A DNA stretch of 64,000 bases from Neoaquamicrobium microcysteis. Its GTDB lineage: Bacteria > Pseudomonadota > Alphaproteobacteria > Rhizobiales > Rhizobiaceae. Shown one piece after another: positions 16,509 through 25,901 of the stretch. The stretch's first letter is position 1. Each line of letters starts with the position of its first letter. Location: positions 310,001 through 374,000 of the forward strand of contig NZ_VSZS01000068.1 in NCBI RefSeq assembly GCF_008180155.1. The letters are read 5' to 3'. The translations under genes and the position numbers were made by a program. The notes below the pieces were generated by a model that saw only the letters and a list, made by a program, of their open reading frames with translations, had not been told where the DNA came from and did no database searches.

Positions 16509-17129
16509 ATGCACAGACGGCAGTTCTTGATTGGAGCCACGGCGCTGGTGGCGGTGACCGCACTCGCAGGGTGCACCACCGGCGGGATGAGCGTTTTCAC
16601 CGCCGAGTATGGGTCGGTGAAGGACGCCGGGTATCAACTCCCGCAAATCCCGATCGCGAAGGTGCCCCGCAAGTATCATCGGCAGATCGTCAAGTACGAC
16701 ACCGCCGAGAAGGCTGGGACCATCATCGTCGATACGAACGAGAAGTTTCTCTATTACGTGATGCCGGAAGGCCGGGCGATGCGCTACGGCATCGGCGTCG
16801 GGCGCGAAGGCTTCGAATGGTCGGGCACGGCGCGCATCGCCATGAAGCGCGAGTGGCCGACATGGACGCCGCCCGCAGAAATGATCCGGCGCCAGCCCGA
16901 GCTGGCCAAATGGCGGGGCGGACAGCCCGGCGGCCTGCAAAACCCGCTCGGCGCGCGGGCGCTCTATCTCTTCAACGCGCGTGGCGATACGGGCTACCGC
17001 CTGCACGGCACGCCGGAATGGAATTCGATCGGCCATGCGATGTCCTCAGGCTGCATCCGGCTGATAAACCAGGACATCATTGACCTGTACAACCGCGCCG
17101 AAAACGGCGCGAAGGTCATCGTGGTGTAA
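16509..17129 (+). CDS. L,D-transpeptidase (YkuD domain) lipoprotein
   Basis: 206-aa envelope enzyme predicted to form 3-3 peptidoglycan cross-links or to anchor proteins to peptidoglycan. The N-terminus MHRRQFLIGATALVAVTALAGC combines an RRxFL twin-arginine-like motif with an LAGC lipobox (Cys22). The YkuD domain spans about residues 75-206: IIVDTNEKFLYYVMPEG, the substrate loop YGIGVGREGFEWSG, and the active site HGTPEWNSIGHAMSSGCIRL with His near 168 and nucleophile Cys near 186. The frame is open upstream, but ATG 16509 is the only start yielding a signal peptide. Monocistronic, with a terminator 40 bp downstream. Confidence 0.93.
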   Translation: MHRRQFLIGATALVAVTALAGCTTGGMSVFTAEYGSVKDAGYQLPQIPIAKVPRKYHRQIVKYDTAEKAGTIIVDTNEKFLYYVMPEGRAMRYGIGVGREGFEWSGTARIAMKREWPTWTPPAEMIRRQPELAKWRGGQPGGLQNPLGARALYLFNARGDTGYRLHGTPEWNSIGHAMSSGCIRLINQDIIDLYNRAENGAKVIVV

Positions 17130-17167
17130 TGCGGACCGTCTAGGCAACACCGACGTCCAAAATGCAG

Positions 17168-17194
17168 AAAACCGGGCGATACGCCCGGTTTTTT
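17168..17194 (+). terminator. Rho-independent terminator, probably bidirectional
   Basis: AAAACCGGGCG / CGCCCGGTTTT stem with a 3-nt loop, ending in a six-T run (17189-17194). It lies between the convergent L,D-transpeptidase and nfu genes; on the minus strand a shorter T-run also follows the stem, so it may serve both. Confidence 0.85.
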
Positions 17195-17228
17195 GTTGCT
17201 GTCTGTAGTGTCCACGGCGTTTTCGGCC

Positions 17229-17810
17229 TTACGAAATCTGCTCGACCTGCTGCACTTCCGGCACGAAGTGGCGAAGCAGGTTCTGGATGCCGTGCTTCAG
17301 GGTGGCCGTCGAGGACGGGCAGCCAGCGCACGCGCCCTTCATGTGAAGGAAGACCGTGCCGTTCTCGAAACCGCGGAAGGTGATGTCGCCGCCGTCCTGC
17401 GCCACTGCGGGGCGAACACGCGTATCGAGCAGTTCCTTGATGGTGAGAACGATTTCCTCGTCCTCCTTGTCGTAGAACTCCTCGCCGGCCTCGGCCGCAC
17501 GACCATCGCCCGCATGGGTGGCCGATGCCATGACCGGCTGGCCCGACATGAAATGCTCCATGATCGCGCCGAGGATTGCCGGCTTGAGGTGCTGCCAATC
17601 CGGGTCCTCCGCCTTGGTGACGGTCACGAAATCATAGCCGAAGAAGACGCCGACCACGCCCGGTACGTCGAACAGGCGTCCGGCAAGGGCGGAAGCGGCA
17701 CGTGCCGCCTCGGCATCGCGAAAATCGGCCGTTCCTTCTTCCAGCACCACCTTGCCCGGCAGGAACTTGAGCGTTGCGGGATTTGGGGTGGCTTCGGTCT
17801 GGATGAACAT
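17229..17810 (-). CDS. NifU family (Nfu-type) iron-sulfur carrier protein
   Basis: 193 aa. N-terminal Nfu_N domain (MFIQTEATPNPATLKFLPG ... DVPGVVGVFFGYDFVTVTK, residues 1-90) and C-terminal NifU-like domain with GGDITFRGFENGTVFLHMKGACAGCPSS, where the CxxC pair binds a transferable 4Fe-4S cluster, then TLKHGIQNLL. It delivers clusters to target proteins. An Irr-type iron-control palindrome lies 21 bp upstream of the ATG (17832-17848), so expression is probably iron- or heme-responsive. usp lies 118 bp upstream on the same strand. Confidence 0.95.
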   Translation of the reverse strand: MFIQTEATPNPATLKFLPGKVVLEEGTADFRDAEAARAASALAGRLFDVPGVVGVFFGYDFVTVTKAEDPDWQHLKPAILGAIMEHFMSGQPVMASATHAGDGRAAEAGEEFYDKEDEEIVLTIKELLDTRVRPAVAQDGGDITFRGFENGTVFLHMKGACAGCPSSTATLKHGIQNLLRHFVPEVQQVEQIS

Positions 17811-17831
17811 CGCCGTTCTCCGTTCGTACAG

Positions 17832-17848
17832 TTTGGAATAATTCTAAA
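17832..17848. promoter_or_regulatory. Candidate Irr box (iron control element) upstream of nfu
   Basis: TTTGGAA-TAA-TTCTAAA on the plus strand; read towards nfu it is TTTAGAA-TTA-TTCCAAA. This fits the interrupted palindrome TTTAGAA-N3-TTCTAAA described for rhizobial Irr with one mismatch. The same word, 15 of 17 bases identical, lies upstream of the bfd-bfr unit at 53070-53086. Its position just upstream of the ATG suggests overlap with the promoter. Confidence 0.6.
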
Positions 17849-17928
17849 TAGGCCTAACGGCCGTGGACTGCAAGCGTCAATCTTGCTGTGATATGGGGAT
17901 CGAACCGCCCGGCTGCAAATGCGCGCGC

Positions 17929-18420
17929 CTATGCCAGGCTTTCGATATCCTCGTCCGAAAGGCTCATCGGCACGACGGTCACGGGAATGGGGAATGCGGC
18001 TCCCTTGCCCGCGACGGAGGCGACCAGCGGGCCTGGCCCCTCCTTGGCGTTGCCAGCGGCGAGAACCAGAATGGCGATGTCCTGATCGTCTTCGATGAGC
18101 TTGTGGATTTCGTCGGCCGGCAATCCCTCGCGGATCACGAGTTCGGGCTCTATGCCGATCTCTTCGCGCACCTTGACGGCATGGGCGTCAAGTGCTGCGG
18201 CAGCGGCGGCGTTCGCCTCCTCGCGCATGATCTGCTCCACGCCCAGCCAGTGCTGGAAGTCGCCCGGCTCGATCACGTAGAGCAACACCACGACCCCGCT
18301 GGTGGAGCGCGCGCGGCGCGCGGCATAGGCGATGGCGCGCTCGGCCTCGGGCGTATCGTCAACGATCGCAAGGAACTTGCGCCGGTGACCGGCCTCGCGG
18401 ATCAGACGTTTGGAAACCAT
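17929..18420 (-). CDS. Universal stress protein (UspA family)
   Basis: 163-aa single-domain Usp. Features: KFLAIVDDTPEAERAIAYAARRA at the N-terminus with the conserved early Asp, VVVLLYVIEPGDF, then IREGLPADEIHKLIEDDQDIAILVLAAGN and the final KGAAFPIPVTVVP. The usual ATP-binding G-x2-G-x9-G-S/T is only partly conserved (GNAKEGPGPLV), so ATP binding is uncertain. The frame opens 19 codons earlier, but the ATG at 18420 has GGGAGAG 7 nt upstream. It lies between trpS and nfu on the same strand. Confidence 0.9.
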   Translation of the reverse strand: MVSKRLIREAGHRRKFLAIVDDTPEAERAIAYAARRARSTSGVVVLLYVIEPGDFQHWLGVEQIMREEANAAAAAALDAHAVKVREEIGIEPELVIREGLPADEIHKLIEDDQDIAILVLAAGNAKEGPGPLVASVAGKGAAFPIPVTVVPMSLSDEDIESLA

Positions 18421-18515
18421 CGACTCTCCCGACCCGCATCGTGTTGCGGAGGCGCAATCTGCCACTGGACGCGGCAACGGGCAAGCCGCGTCGCGTCAGC
18501 GCTTTCATCAACGGG

Positions 18516-19583
18516 TCAGTCGGCCAGCAGGCCGATGATCTCACGCACGGTCTTCATCGTGCCCTCGGCGATGGTCCCTGCCCGTTCGCCACCATCACGC
18601 AGGACACTGTCCACATAGGCCGTGTCGGCATAGATACGCCTCATCTCGGCCGCGATCGGAGCTAGTCGATCGACGGCCAGGTCCGCCAGCGCCGGCTTGA
18701 ACACGGAGAACTGCTGCCCGCCGAACTCGGCGATCACGTCCTGCCGGCTGCGCTCGGCGAGCGCAGCGTAGATGCCGACGAGGTTGTCCGCCTCCGGCCG
18801 CTCCTTCAGGCCGTCCAGTTCGGACGGCAACGGCTCGGGATCGGTCTTGGCCTTCTTGATCTTCTTGGAGATCGTGTCTGCATCGTCGGTCAGGTTGATG
18901 CGCGAGAGATCCGACGGGTCGGACTTCGACATCTTTTTGGAACCGTCGCGCAGGCTCATGACGCGCGTAGCGGGGCCCTCGATCAGCGGCTCGGTCAGCG
19001 GGAAGAAACCGCTGACGTTTTCCTCGCCCATCTGCATCTCGACGCCCACGCCCAGGCTGGCGATCTTCCTCGAGAAATCGTTGTTGAACTTCGCGGCAAT
19101 GTCGCGGGTCAGCTCCAGATGCTGCTTCTGGTCGTCGCCCACCGGCACGTGCGTGGCGCGATAGACGAGAATGTCGGCGGCCATTAGGCTCGGATAGGCG
19201 AGAAGGCCGAGCGACGCATTTTCGCGATCCTTGCCGGCCTTGTCCTTGAACTGCGTCATGCGGTTCATCCAGCCGATCCGCGCTACGCAGTTGAAAACCC
19301 ATGCCAACTCTGCGTGCTGCATCACGCGGCTCTGGTTGAAGACGATGTGCTTCTTCGGGTCGATGCCGGCTGCAAGGAAGGCGGCGGTGATCGAACGCGT
19401 CTGCGCGGGCAGATCGTCGTGCACCAACTGCGCCGTAATCGAGTGCAGGTCGACCACGCAGTAGATGCAGTCGTGACTTTCCTGCAGGGCGACAAACTTG
19501 CGGATCGCACCGAGATAGTTGCCGAGGTGGAGATTTCCGGTCGGCTGCACGCCGGAAAAGACGAGAGGCTTGAAGCTGTTCAT
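18516..19583 (-). CDS. trpS: Tryptophan--tRNA ligase
   Basis: Class I aminoacyl-tRNA synthetase charging tRNA-Trp. 355 aa. [20 protein letters not shown] (residues 8-27) contains the HIGH-equivalent (here LHLG within TGNLHLGN), DLHSITAQ and the KMSKS loop [12 protein letters not shown] at about 214-225 are intact. The frame extends 32 codons upstream into the end of murJ, but the start [11 protein letters not shown] matches the family. It follows murJ by 85 bp, as is usual in Rhizobiales. Confidence 0.97.
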   Translation of the reverse strand: MNSFKPLVFSGVQPTGNLHLGNYLGAIRKFVALQESHDCIYCVVDLHSITAQLVHDDLPAQTRSITAAFLAAGIDPKKHIVFNQSRVMQHAELAWVFNCVARIGWMNRMTQFKDKAGKDRENASLGLLAYPSLMAADILVYRATHVPVGDDQKQHLELTRDIAAKFNNDFSRKIASLGVGVEMQMGEENVSGFFPLTEPLIEGPATRVMSLRDGSKKMSKSDPSDLSRINLTDDADTISKKIKKAKTDPEPLPSELDGLKERPEADNLVGIYAALAERSRQDVIAEFGGQQFSVFKPALADLAVDRLAPIAAEMRRIYADTAYVDSVLRDGGERAGTIAEGTMKTVREIIGLLAD

Positions 19584-19668
19584 GAAAAACGTCCGGGGCT
19601 GGTGGAGGGCCTCGTTTCTGGCGAGGGCGTCAATCGCGAGGGGCTGATAGCGCGATGGTCGGGCGCCA

Positions 19669-21270
19669 TCAAGGCGCATTTTCGTCCGTGGTTGCAGGGG
19701 CGGCCGCGCCGGGCTTTCGCTTCATGCTGCGCATGACCTGCCGGAAGTCCGCGCCGCCGGTGCCGAAGGCCAGCGCGAAATAGACGATCATGCCGCATCC
19801 TGTCAGCAGCGCCAGCGCGCCGATCTGCTCGATCAGGCTGGCATCGGGACCCAGCCACGGCTGCAGGAAGCCGGCTCCGAACCAGAGTGCGACGGCCATC
19901 AGCGCCGAAGAAAGAACCAGAAGCGGAATGCGCCTCAAGAGGCCGGCATCCCGACCCCAGTGGCCGCGCCTGACCAGGATGCCGAACAGCAGCAACGCAT
20001 TGATCCACCCAGCCGTCGCCGACGCGACCGCGATGCCCGGCGCCCCCATGGAGGGAAACAGCAGCAGTGCTATGGAGATGTTTGCCGCGACCGAGATGCC
20101 GGCGAAAATCATCGGCGTGCGCGTGTCCTCCCGCGCAAAATAGCCGGGCGTGAACGCCTTGATGAGCACGAATGCCGGCAGACCCAGCGCGAAGATAGAC
20201 AGGACAGCGGAGACCAGCACCGTATCATCCGCCGTGAACGCGCCGCGCTCGTAAAGCACCCTGATGATGGGCTCCGAGATAACCAGCAGAGCCGCCGTCG
20301 CCGGCAGGGTCAGGAAGAGCACGAACTCGACCGAACGGTTCTGAAGGTTCGACGCCTCCCCCTCATTGCCGGCCCGCAGTGCGCGGGCAAGCTCCGGCAG
20401 GAGCACGATGGCGACGGCGATGCCGACGACGCCGAGAGGCAACTGGTAGAAACGGTCCGCCTGCGCCAAAGCAGGCACCGCCCGGTCCTGTCCGGACGCG
20501 ATGGCGGTGCCGATCAGGGTGTTGATCTGCGTGATGCCGCCGGTGATCGCGGCCGGCGCGGCCAGCCACAGCAGGCGTTTGACGTTCGGGGTCAGGCGCG
20601 GCCGGCGGAAGCGCACGCGGATGCCAGTCCGCCGCACGGCGAACCAGACGATGGCCAGTTGCACGAGGCCGGATGCCAGCACGCCCCAGGCAAGGTCGTA
20701 GCCGATCTGGCGCTCGTCGCGACCGCTCCACCACGCCCATGCGAGCACCGCGATCAGGATGATATTGAGGAATACCGGCGCGATCGCCGCCGCAAAATAG
20801 TGGCGCAGAGAATTGAGCATGCCGGCCATCATCGCCCCAAGCGACATGCACATGAGGTATGGGAACATGATGATGGCGAGCGATACGGTCAGGTCGAACT
20901 TGGCGGGATCGCTCGCATAACCGGGCGCGATGATTGTGGCGACCAGCACGGGCATGGAAAGCTGCATCAGCAGCGTCAGCGCTATCAGCACCGAAAACAG
21001 GACGCCGAAAACCTCTTCGGAAAAGCGCCGTGCACTGTCCATGCCGTTCGCCTCGATTTCCTTGGCGAAAAGCGGGACGAAAGCCGCATTGAATGCGCCT
21101 TCCGCGAATAGCCGGCGAAAGGTGTTCGGAAACAGGAACGCGGCATAGAACGCGCCTGCGACCGGGCCGGTCCCCAGTGCCGCAGCCATCAGCATCTCGC
21201 GGCCGAAACCGAGAATGCGGCTCGCCATGGTCCCGGAGGCGACGGTGGCAAATTTCCGGATGAGGCTCAT
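19669..21270 (-). CDS. murJ: Lipid II flippase MurJ
   Basis: 533-aa polytopic membrane protein of the MOP superfamily, flipping lipid II across the inner membrane for peptidoglycan synthesis. N-terminal [30 protein letters not shown] and [23 protein letters not shown] are the strongest MurJ signatures, including the essential Arg residues. About 14 hydrophobic spans follow. It starts 16 bp after glnD and is probably translated from the same mRNA; glnD-murJ-trpS is a conserved rhizobial block. The C-terminus ([16 protein letters not shown]) is disordered. Confidence 0.97.
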   Translation of the reverse strand: MSLIRKFATVASGTMASRILGFGREMLMAAALGTGPVAGAFYAAFLFPNTFRRLFAEGAFNAAFVPLFAKEIEANGMDSARRFSEEVFGVLFSVLIALTLLMQLSMPVLVATIIAPGYASDPAKFDLTVSLAIIMFPYLMCMSLGAMMAGMLNSLRHYFAAAIAPVFLNIILIAVLAWAWWSGRDERQIGYDLAWGVLASGLVQLAIVWFAVRRTGIRVRFRRPRLTPNVKRLLWLAAPAAITGGITQINTLIGTAIASGQDRAVPALAQADRFYQLPLGVVGIAVAIVLLPELARALRAGNEGEASNLQNRSVEFVLFLTLPATAALLVISEPIIRVLYERGAFTADDTVLVSAVLSIFALGLPAFVLIKAFTPGYFAREDTRTPMIFAGISVAANISIALLLFPSMGAPGIAVASATAGWINALLLFGILVRRGHWGRDAGLLRRIPLLVLSSALMAVALWFGAGFLQPWLGPDASLIEQIGALALLTGCGMIVYFALAFGTGGADFRQVMRSMKRKPGAAAPATTDENAP

Positions 21271-21286
21271 CGGCTGGAGCGCCCCA

Positions 21287-24097
21287 TTACTCGGCCGCGG
21301 CCTTGGTAGCGCCGGCGGTGCCGCCATTGCCGCGCTGGGGCTTGTCGCCTTGCATCACCGCGATCAGCCGCTTTCGGATGTTTTCCTGCCGTGTGGGGTT
21401 TTCGATCTTCTGTCCGGTCAGGTCGGTGACGTAGAAGGTGTCGATGATCTTCTCGCCGAAGGTGGTGATGTGCGCCGAGGCGATATCGAGAGACAGATCC
21501 GAGATCGCGCCGGTGATTTCCGACAGCAGGCCCGGACGGTCCAGCCCCTTCACCTCGATGACTGAAAACCGGTTCGAAAGCGCGTTGCGCACCTCCGCCC
21601 GCGGTTCGACGCGAAACGTCTTGGCGCCGCGACGCGGCTTGGTGCGCTTCTCGATCATCTCGGGCAGCCAGCTCTTGCCCGACAGCACGTCCTCGATCAG
21701 CCGTCCGACGCGCTGGGCCCGGCGGCGCTCGTCCTCGTCCATGTCGAACTCGCGCGAGATCAGGATCGTGTCGAGCGCGCGGCCGTCGGCGGTGGTGAAG
21801 ATTTGCGCATCGACGATGTTCCCTCCCGCCGCCGCGCACGCACCCGCTATTACCGACAAGAGGCGCGGATGGTCGGGCGACAGCACGGTTATCTCGGTCA
21901 CCGCCTCGAACTGGTGCGTGCGGACCATGGTGGCGAGCCGCCTTCCCGCCGCATCGGTCTCGCGGATGAAGCCCGCATGACGAACCTGGTCTGCAAGGTC
22001 GACTGTCAGCAGGTAGTTATCGTAGTGCAGCGCCAGATAGCGCTTGCGGTCCTTCTCGGACCAGTCTGCCAACGCTTCGGCCAGAAGCGTGCGCGCCTCC
22101 TGCGCGCGCTGGGCGCGGGTGACCTCCGAGAAGCCGCCGGTGAGCTGCAGCTCGGTTTCGTAGTAAAGCGTGCGAAGGAGCTGGCCCTTCCAGCCGTTCC
22201 AGACGCCCGGCCCCACCCCGCGTATGTCGCAGACGGTCAGCACAAGCAGCAGCTTCAGCCGCTCCACGGACTGCACGATGTCGGCAAAATCCTGGATCGT
22301 CTTGCGGTCGTTCAGGTCGCGCGTCTGCGCCGTCATCGACATGAGAAGATGGTGTTCGATCAGCCAGGCGATCGTCTCGGTGTCGGAGGCCGAGAAGCCC
22401 ATATGCGGGCACAGGCGTCTTGCGATCTTCGCACCGGCTTCGGAATGGTCTTCCGGTCGCCCCTTGGCAATGTCGTGGAAGAGCACGGTGACGTAGAGAA
22501 TCTCGCGCAGCCGCCGCAGGCCCGGCAACAACGAATGCGACAGCGGATGGATCGCCTCGGCATCGCCGTGCTCGATCTCCGACAGCACGCCGACGCAACG
22601 GATCAGATGCTCGTCCACCGTATAGTGGTGGTACATGTTGAACTGCATCATCGCGACGATCTTGTTGAAGTCGGGGATGAGCTTGCCCAGCAGCCCCGCC
22701 TCGTTCATCCGGCGCAGGTTGAGCTCCGGGTTGCGGTCGGAGGTCAGGACATCCATGAACAGGCGGTTTGCCTCCTCATTGCGTCTCAGGTTGCGGTCCA
22801 CCAGCTTCAGCGACCGCGTCAGCAACTTCAGTGCGTCAGGGTGGAACTCCAGCCCGTGCCTGTCGGCAAACCAGAACAGCCGGAGAAGGTTGACCGGGTC
22901 GCGCTCGAACACCTGCTCGTCGGCGATGTTGATGCGATGATTGTCGACGATGAAGTCGCTGGTGCCGGCCAGCTTGCGCTTCCGACGCGAGAAGTTGAGG
23001 AAGATGCGGTTGAAGCCCGGCACGTGCTTGGCCTGCTCCTCCTCCAGTGCGGCGCAGAAGATGCGCGTCAGGTCGCCCACCGTCTTGGCGGTGAGGAAGT
23101 AATGCTTCATGAAGCGTTCGACCGACGACAGGCCCGGGTGGGTGGTGTAGCCCAGCCGCTCGGCGATATCGCGCTGGATATCGAAATGCAGCCGCTCCTC
23201 GGCCCGGCCGGTCAGGAAGTGCATGTGGCAGCGCACCGCCCACAGGAAGTCTTCCGCCTTGCGGAACTGCAGGTATTCCCGGCGGGTGAAGACGCCCTTG
23301 CCGACCAGCTCTTCGGCCGTCCGGACCCGGTAATAATATTTGCCGATCCAGAACAGCGTGTGCAGGTCGCGCAGCCCGCCCTTGCCTTCCTTGACGTTGG
23401 GCTCGACCAGATAGCGGCTCTCGCCGCCGCGTGCGTGGCGCTCGTCTCGCTCCGCCAGCTTGGCTTGCACATATTCAGGCCCGGTATCCTTCACGACCTC
23501 CTGGTCGAAACGCTCGACCAGCGTGTCGTAGATCCTCTCGTCGCCGGTGACGAAGCGTGCTTCGAGAATGGAGGTGCGGATGGTCACGTCGGTGCGCGAC
23601 AAGCGCATGCATTCGTCGAGGTTGCGCGTCGCGTGACCGACCTTGAGCCCCAGATCCCACAGCAGGTAGAGGATGTATTCCACCACCTGCTCGCCCCACG
23701 GCGTCTGCTTGTAGGGCAGCACGAACAGCAGGTCGATGTCGGAGCCCGGCGCCAGCGTGCCGCGACCGTAGCCGCCGACCGCAACCACCGTCATACGTTC
23801 GGCCGAGGAAGGGTTCTTGGACTGATAGACGTAGCGGGCGGCGAAGTCGTAGAGCGCGCGGATCACCTCGTCCATGAGGTGCGACAGGCGGGCGGCACAT
23901 GCGGTGCCGCCACCGTCGGCCATCAGCATTTCCTCGGCGCGCGTGCGGCCCTGCGCGATCCGGTCCTTCACTAGCTGGAGCAGCGCCGCGCGCACGGACG
24001 GATCGGCGCCGTCTTTGCCTGTCGCAAGCGCGCTCATCTCGCCACGCAGCGACGCGCCGTCGACGATCTCTTCAAGCTTCAGGGGAATCTTCGCCAT
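21287..24097 (-). CDS. glnD: Bifunctional [protein-PII] uridylyltransferase/uridylyl-removing enzyme
   Basis: 936-aa nitrogen sensor that uridylylates PII (GlnB/GlnK) when glutamine is low and removes UMP when it is high. Domains in order: nucleotidyltransferase with [20 protein letters not shown] (residues 107-126), a central helical linker, an HD hydrolase with [22 protein letters not shown] (about 514-535), and two C-terminal ACT domains ([22 protein letters not shown], near 730; [21 protein letters not shown], near 843) that sense glutamine. Full length with all catalytic motifs intact. First gene of the glnD-murJ-trpS unit. Confidence 0.98.
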   Translation of the reverse strand: MAKIPLKLEEIVDGASLRGEMSALATGKDGADPSVRAALLQLVKDRIAQGRTRAEEMLMADGGGTACAARLSHLMDEVIRALYDFAARYVYQSKNPSSAERMTVVAVGGYGRGTLAPGSDIDLLFVLPYKQTPWGEQVVEYILYLLWDLGLKVGHATRNLDECMRLSRTDVTIRTSILEARFVTGDERIYDTLVERFDQEVVKDTGPEYVQAKLAERDERHARGGESRYLVEPNVKEGKGGLRDLHTLFWIGKYYYRVRTAEELVGKGVFTRREYLQFRKAEDFLWAVRCHMHFLTGRAEERLHFDIQRDIAERLGYTTHPGLSSVERFMKHYFLTAKTVGDLTRIFCAALEEEQAKHVPGFNRIFLNFSRRKRKLAGTSDFIVDNHRINIADEQVFERDPVNLLRLFWFADRHGLEFHPDALKLLTRSLKLVDRNLRRNEEANRLFMDVLTSDRNPELNLRRMNEAGLLGKLIPDFNKIVAMMQFNMYHHYTVDEHLIRCVGVLSEIEHGDAEAIHPLSHSLLPGLRRLREILYVTVLFHDIAKGRPEDHSEAGAKIARRLCPHMGFSASDTETIAWLIEHHLLMSMTAQTRDLNDRKTIQDFADIVQSVERLKLLLVLTVCDIRGVGPGVWNGWKGQLLRTLYYETELQLTGGFSEVTRAQRAQEARTLLAEALADWSEKDRKRYLALHYDNYLLTVDLADQVRHAGFIRETDAAGRRLATMVRTHQFEAVTEITVLSPDHPRLLSVIAGACAAAGGNIVDAQIFTTADGRALDTILISREFDMDEDERRRAQRVGRLIEDVLSGKSWLPEMIEKRTKPRRGAKTFRVEPRAEVRNALSNRFSVIEVKGLDRPGLLSEITGAISDLSLDIASAHITTFGEKIIDTFYVTDLTGQKIENPTRQENIRKRLIAVMQGDKPQRGNGGTAGATKAAAE

Positions 24098-24169
24098 GCC
24101 TGCCGACTTGCTTCAACGGCGGCGTCTATAGCGCGATTTGTGTGGCTTGGGTATGGCCGCCTTGCGGTC

Positions 24170-25789
24170 TCACGCCGCGACGATGTCCAGCCCCGCCTTC
24201 TTCTTGCGCTCGGCGAGCGACACCGGCTGCGGCGTCATGAACGCGACGAAGCCGCCAATGTCGAGCGGACGGGAAATGAAGTAGCCCTGCACGTAGTCGA
24301 TGCGCGCCTGCATCCGGCGCAGCAGCGCCAGTCGCTCGGCCGTTTCGACGCCCTCGACCACCATCACGCGCCCCGTCGCCTGGATCATCTCGACGGCGTG
24401 GCGCAGCATCTGTGCCATCATCGAGTTGTCGGGCGCCATGGCAAATGCGCGGTCGAGCTTCACGCCGTCCACCGAGAGGGCGGCGAGGTTCTGCATGTTG
24501 GAGTAGCCCGTGCCGAAATCGTCGATGTAGGTCTTGATACCCAGCCGGCGCAGAGCCTCGATCTCGCGCTGCGCGTTCGGCGGTATCTCGTCGCTCTCGA
24601 TGATCTCCAGAACCACGTCGAAACGGTCGGGCTGCGAGGTGAAGCCGGAGAACACGCGCGCCAGCCTGCCGCTGTCGAGATCGCAAGGGAAGATGTTGAA
24701 ATTGACCTGCAGCCGCTTGCCCAGCGGAAGGTTCTCCGACAATTCCGCACAGGCTTGCCGCGCCACCAGTTCGGTGAAGCGCAGCGTCATGTGATGACGC
24801 TCGATCAAACCGATGAAACGATCGGGAAACACGATGCGGTCGTCTATGTCGCGCCAGCGCGCCAGCACCTCGCAGCCGGTTATCTCGCCAGACTCCAGTT
24901 CCATCACCGGCTGATAGGCGCAGACGATGGACTTTTGATCGAGATGGCGACGGAAGCGCGCATCGAACGACCAGTAGCGGGCTATGAGCGCGTTGGTCTG
25001 GATCATCGCGAGGCTGGCTATCAGAGCTGCGGCCAGAAGTGCGAGGCTGACTGCCCCCTTCTCCGCCAGCACGAGGCTGGCCAGATCTGCTTCCGACGCG
25101 ATGCAGTGTAACCCGCCCGTATCGCACGACAGTTGCCTTATCCGGCCATTCGCCAGCGCGTCCTCGCCCCTGACGATGCGCTCGTAGATGCCGCGCTCGC
25201 CGCCGCGGTGCCACCACCTGCCGTCCGCCGCGAGAAGGATGGTCTGCATGTCGAGCCAGTGCGTGGAGCCGAGCTGGACATTCTGTGAAGGCACCACCGC
25301 CGCGAAAGGCTCGCTCAGCGCAATCGTGCCCTTCTCGCCTTGCAGACCCAGGAAACCGAGATCCTTGTCGATCCAGAACACGAGGCCGCGTTCGCCCTGC
25401 CGCGCGATGTCCGGCCTGCCGAGATCGACCGCCTCGTCGAAAGCGGCCACTGTCGCCGAGCATTTGGCATGGCCGCCCGGCGCATAAAGAAACTCGTTGA
25501 GACCGTCGGGCAGGTAGGCGATGCGGCGCAGCTGGTCGTTGAAGGCGGGCGTGCACGGTTCCGCCGTCAGGTCGGCGTGCATGACATCGAAGGTCGAAAG
25601 CAGGTTGGTGCGCAGGCGGATGAAGTGTTCCGCCGCCTGCCTCGCCTCGAAGCGCATCGTCTCGCCCGTACGATGATGCGCATACCAGCCGATCAGGCCG
25701 AGCACCATCGCGAAGGACAGCGCCCACACCAGTAGCGATATCAGCCGCCGATGCGCAGCCGATATGAAAACGCTGACGAACTTTGCCAT
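24170..25789 (-). CDS. Cyclic-di-GMP phosphodiesterase with periplasmic CSS sensor domain
   Basis: 539-aa membrane protein. One N-terminal span (LISLLVWALSFAMVLGLIGWYA, about residues 14-35), a periplasmic domain with paired cysteines resembling the CSS-motif sensor (EPCTPAFNDQLRRIAY, GHAKCSA, CDTGGLHC), a second span (GAVSLALLAAALIASLAMIQ), then an EAL domain with no GGDEF. EAL motifs: EVLARW (in place of EALxRW, still with the metal Glu), NFNIFP, EIIESD, DDFGTGYSN, VKLDR, VVEGVET and QGYFISRP. The catalytic residues look intact, so active hydrolysis of c-di-GMP is likely. In the CSS family, disulfide state in the periplasm controls activity. Start ATG 25789 has GGGGG 7 nt upstream. Confidence 0.9.
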   Translation of the reverse strand: MAKFVSVFISAAHRRLISLLVWALSFAMVLGLIGWYAHHRTGETMRFEARQAAEHFIRLRTNLLSTFDVMHADLTAEPCTPAFNDQLRRIAYLPDGLNEFLYAPGGHAKCSATVAAFDEAVDLGRPDIARQGERGLVFWIDKDLGFLGLQGEKGTIALSEPFAAVVPSQNVQLGSTHWLDMQTILLAADGRWWHRGGERGIYERIVRGEDALANGRIRQLSCDTGGLHCIASEADLASLVLAEKGAVSLALLAAALIASLAMIQTNALIARYWSFDARFRRHLDQKSIVCAYQPVMELESGEITGCEVLARWRDIDDRIVFPDRFIGLIERHHMTLRFTELVARQACAELSENLPLGKRLQVNFNIFPCDLDSGRLARVFSGFTSQPDRFDVVLEIIESDEIPPNAQREIEALRRLGIKTYIDDFGTGYSNMQNLAALSVDGVKLDRAFAMAPDNSMMAQMLRHAVEMIQATGRVMVVEGVETAERLALLRRMQARIDYVQGYFISRPLDIGGFVAFMTPQPVSLAERKKKAGLDIVAA

Positions 25790-25901
25790 TGAACGGCCCC
25801 CCATTCACGGTCGAGTAGGCCATCAAATGTTCAAGCGAGCGTTAATGACGGAGTGCCGTAGCGTAAGTTCCTGTATCGTTGCAGTAGAAGCCTAATCCCG
25901 T

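Noticed and set aside
21803-23974. A 723-codon open frame on the plus strand opposite glnD
   Set aside because: High GC content leaves antisense frames open. Its translation is His/Arg/Val-rich with no motifs, while glnD on the other strand has complete catalytic domains.
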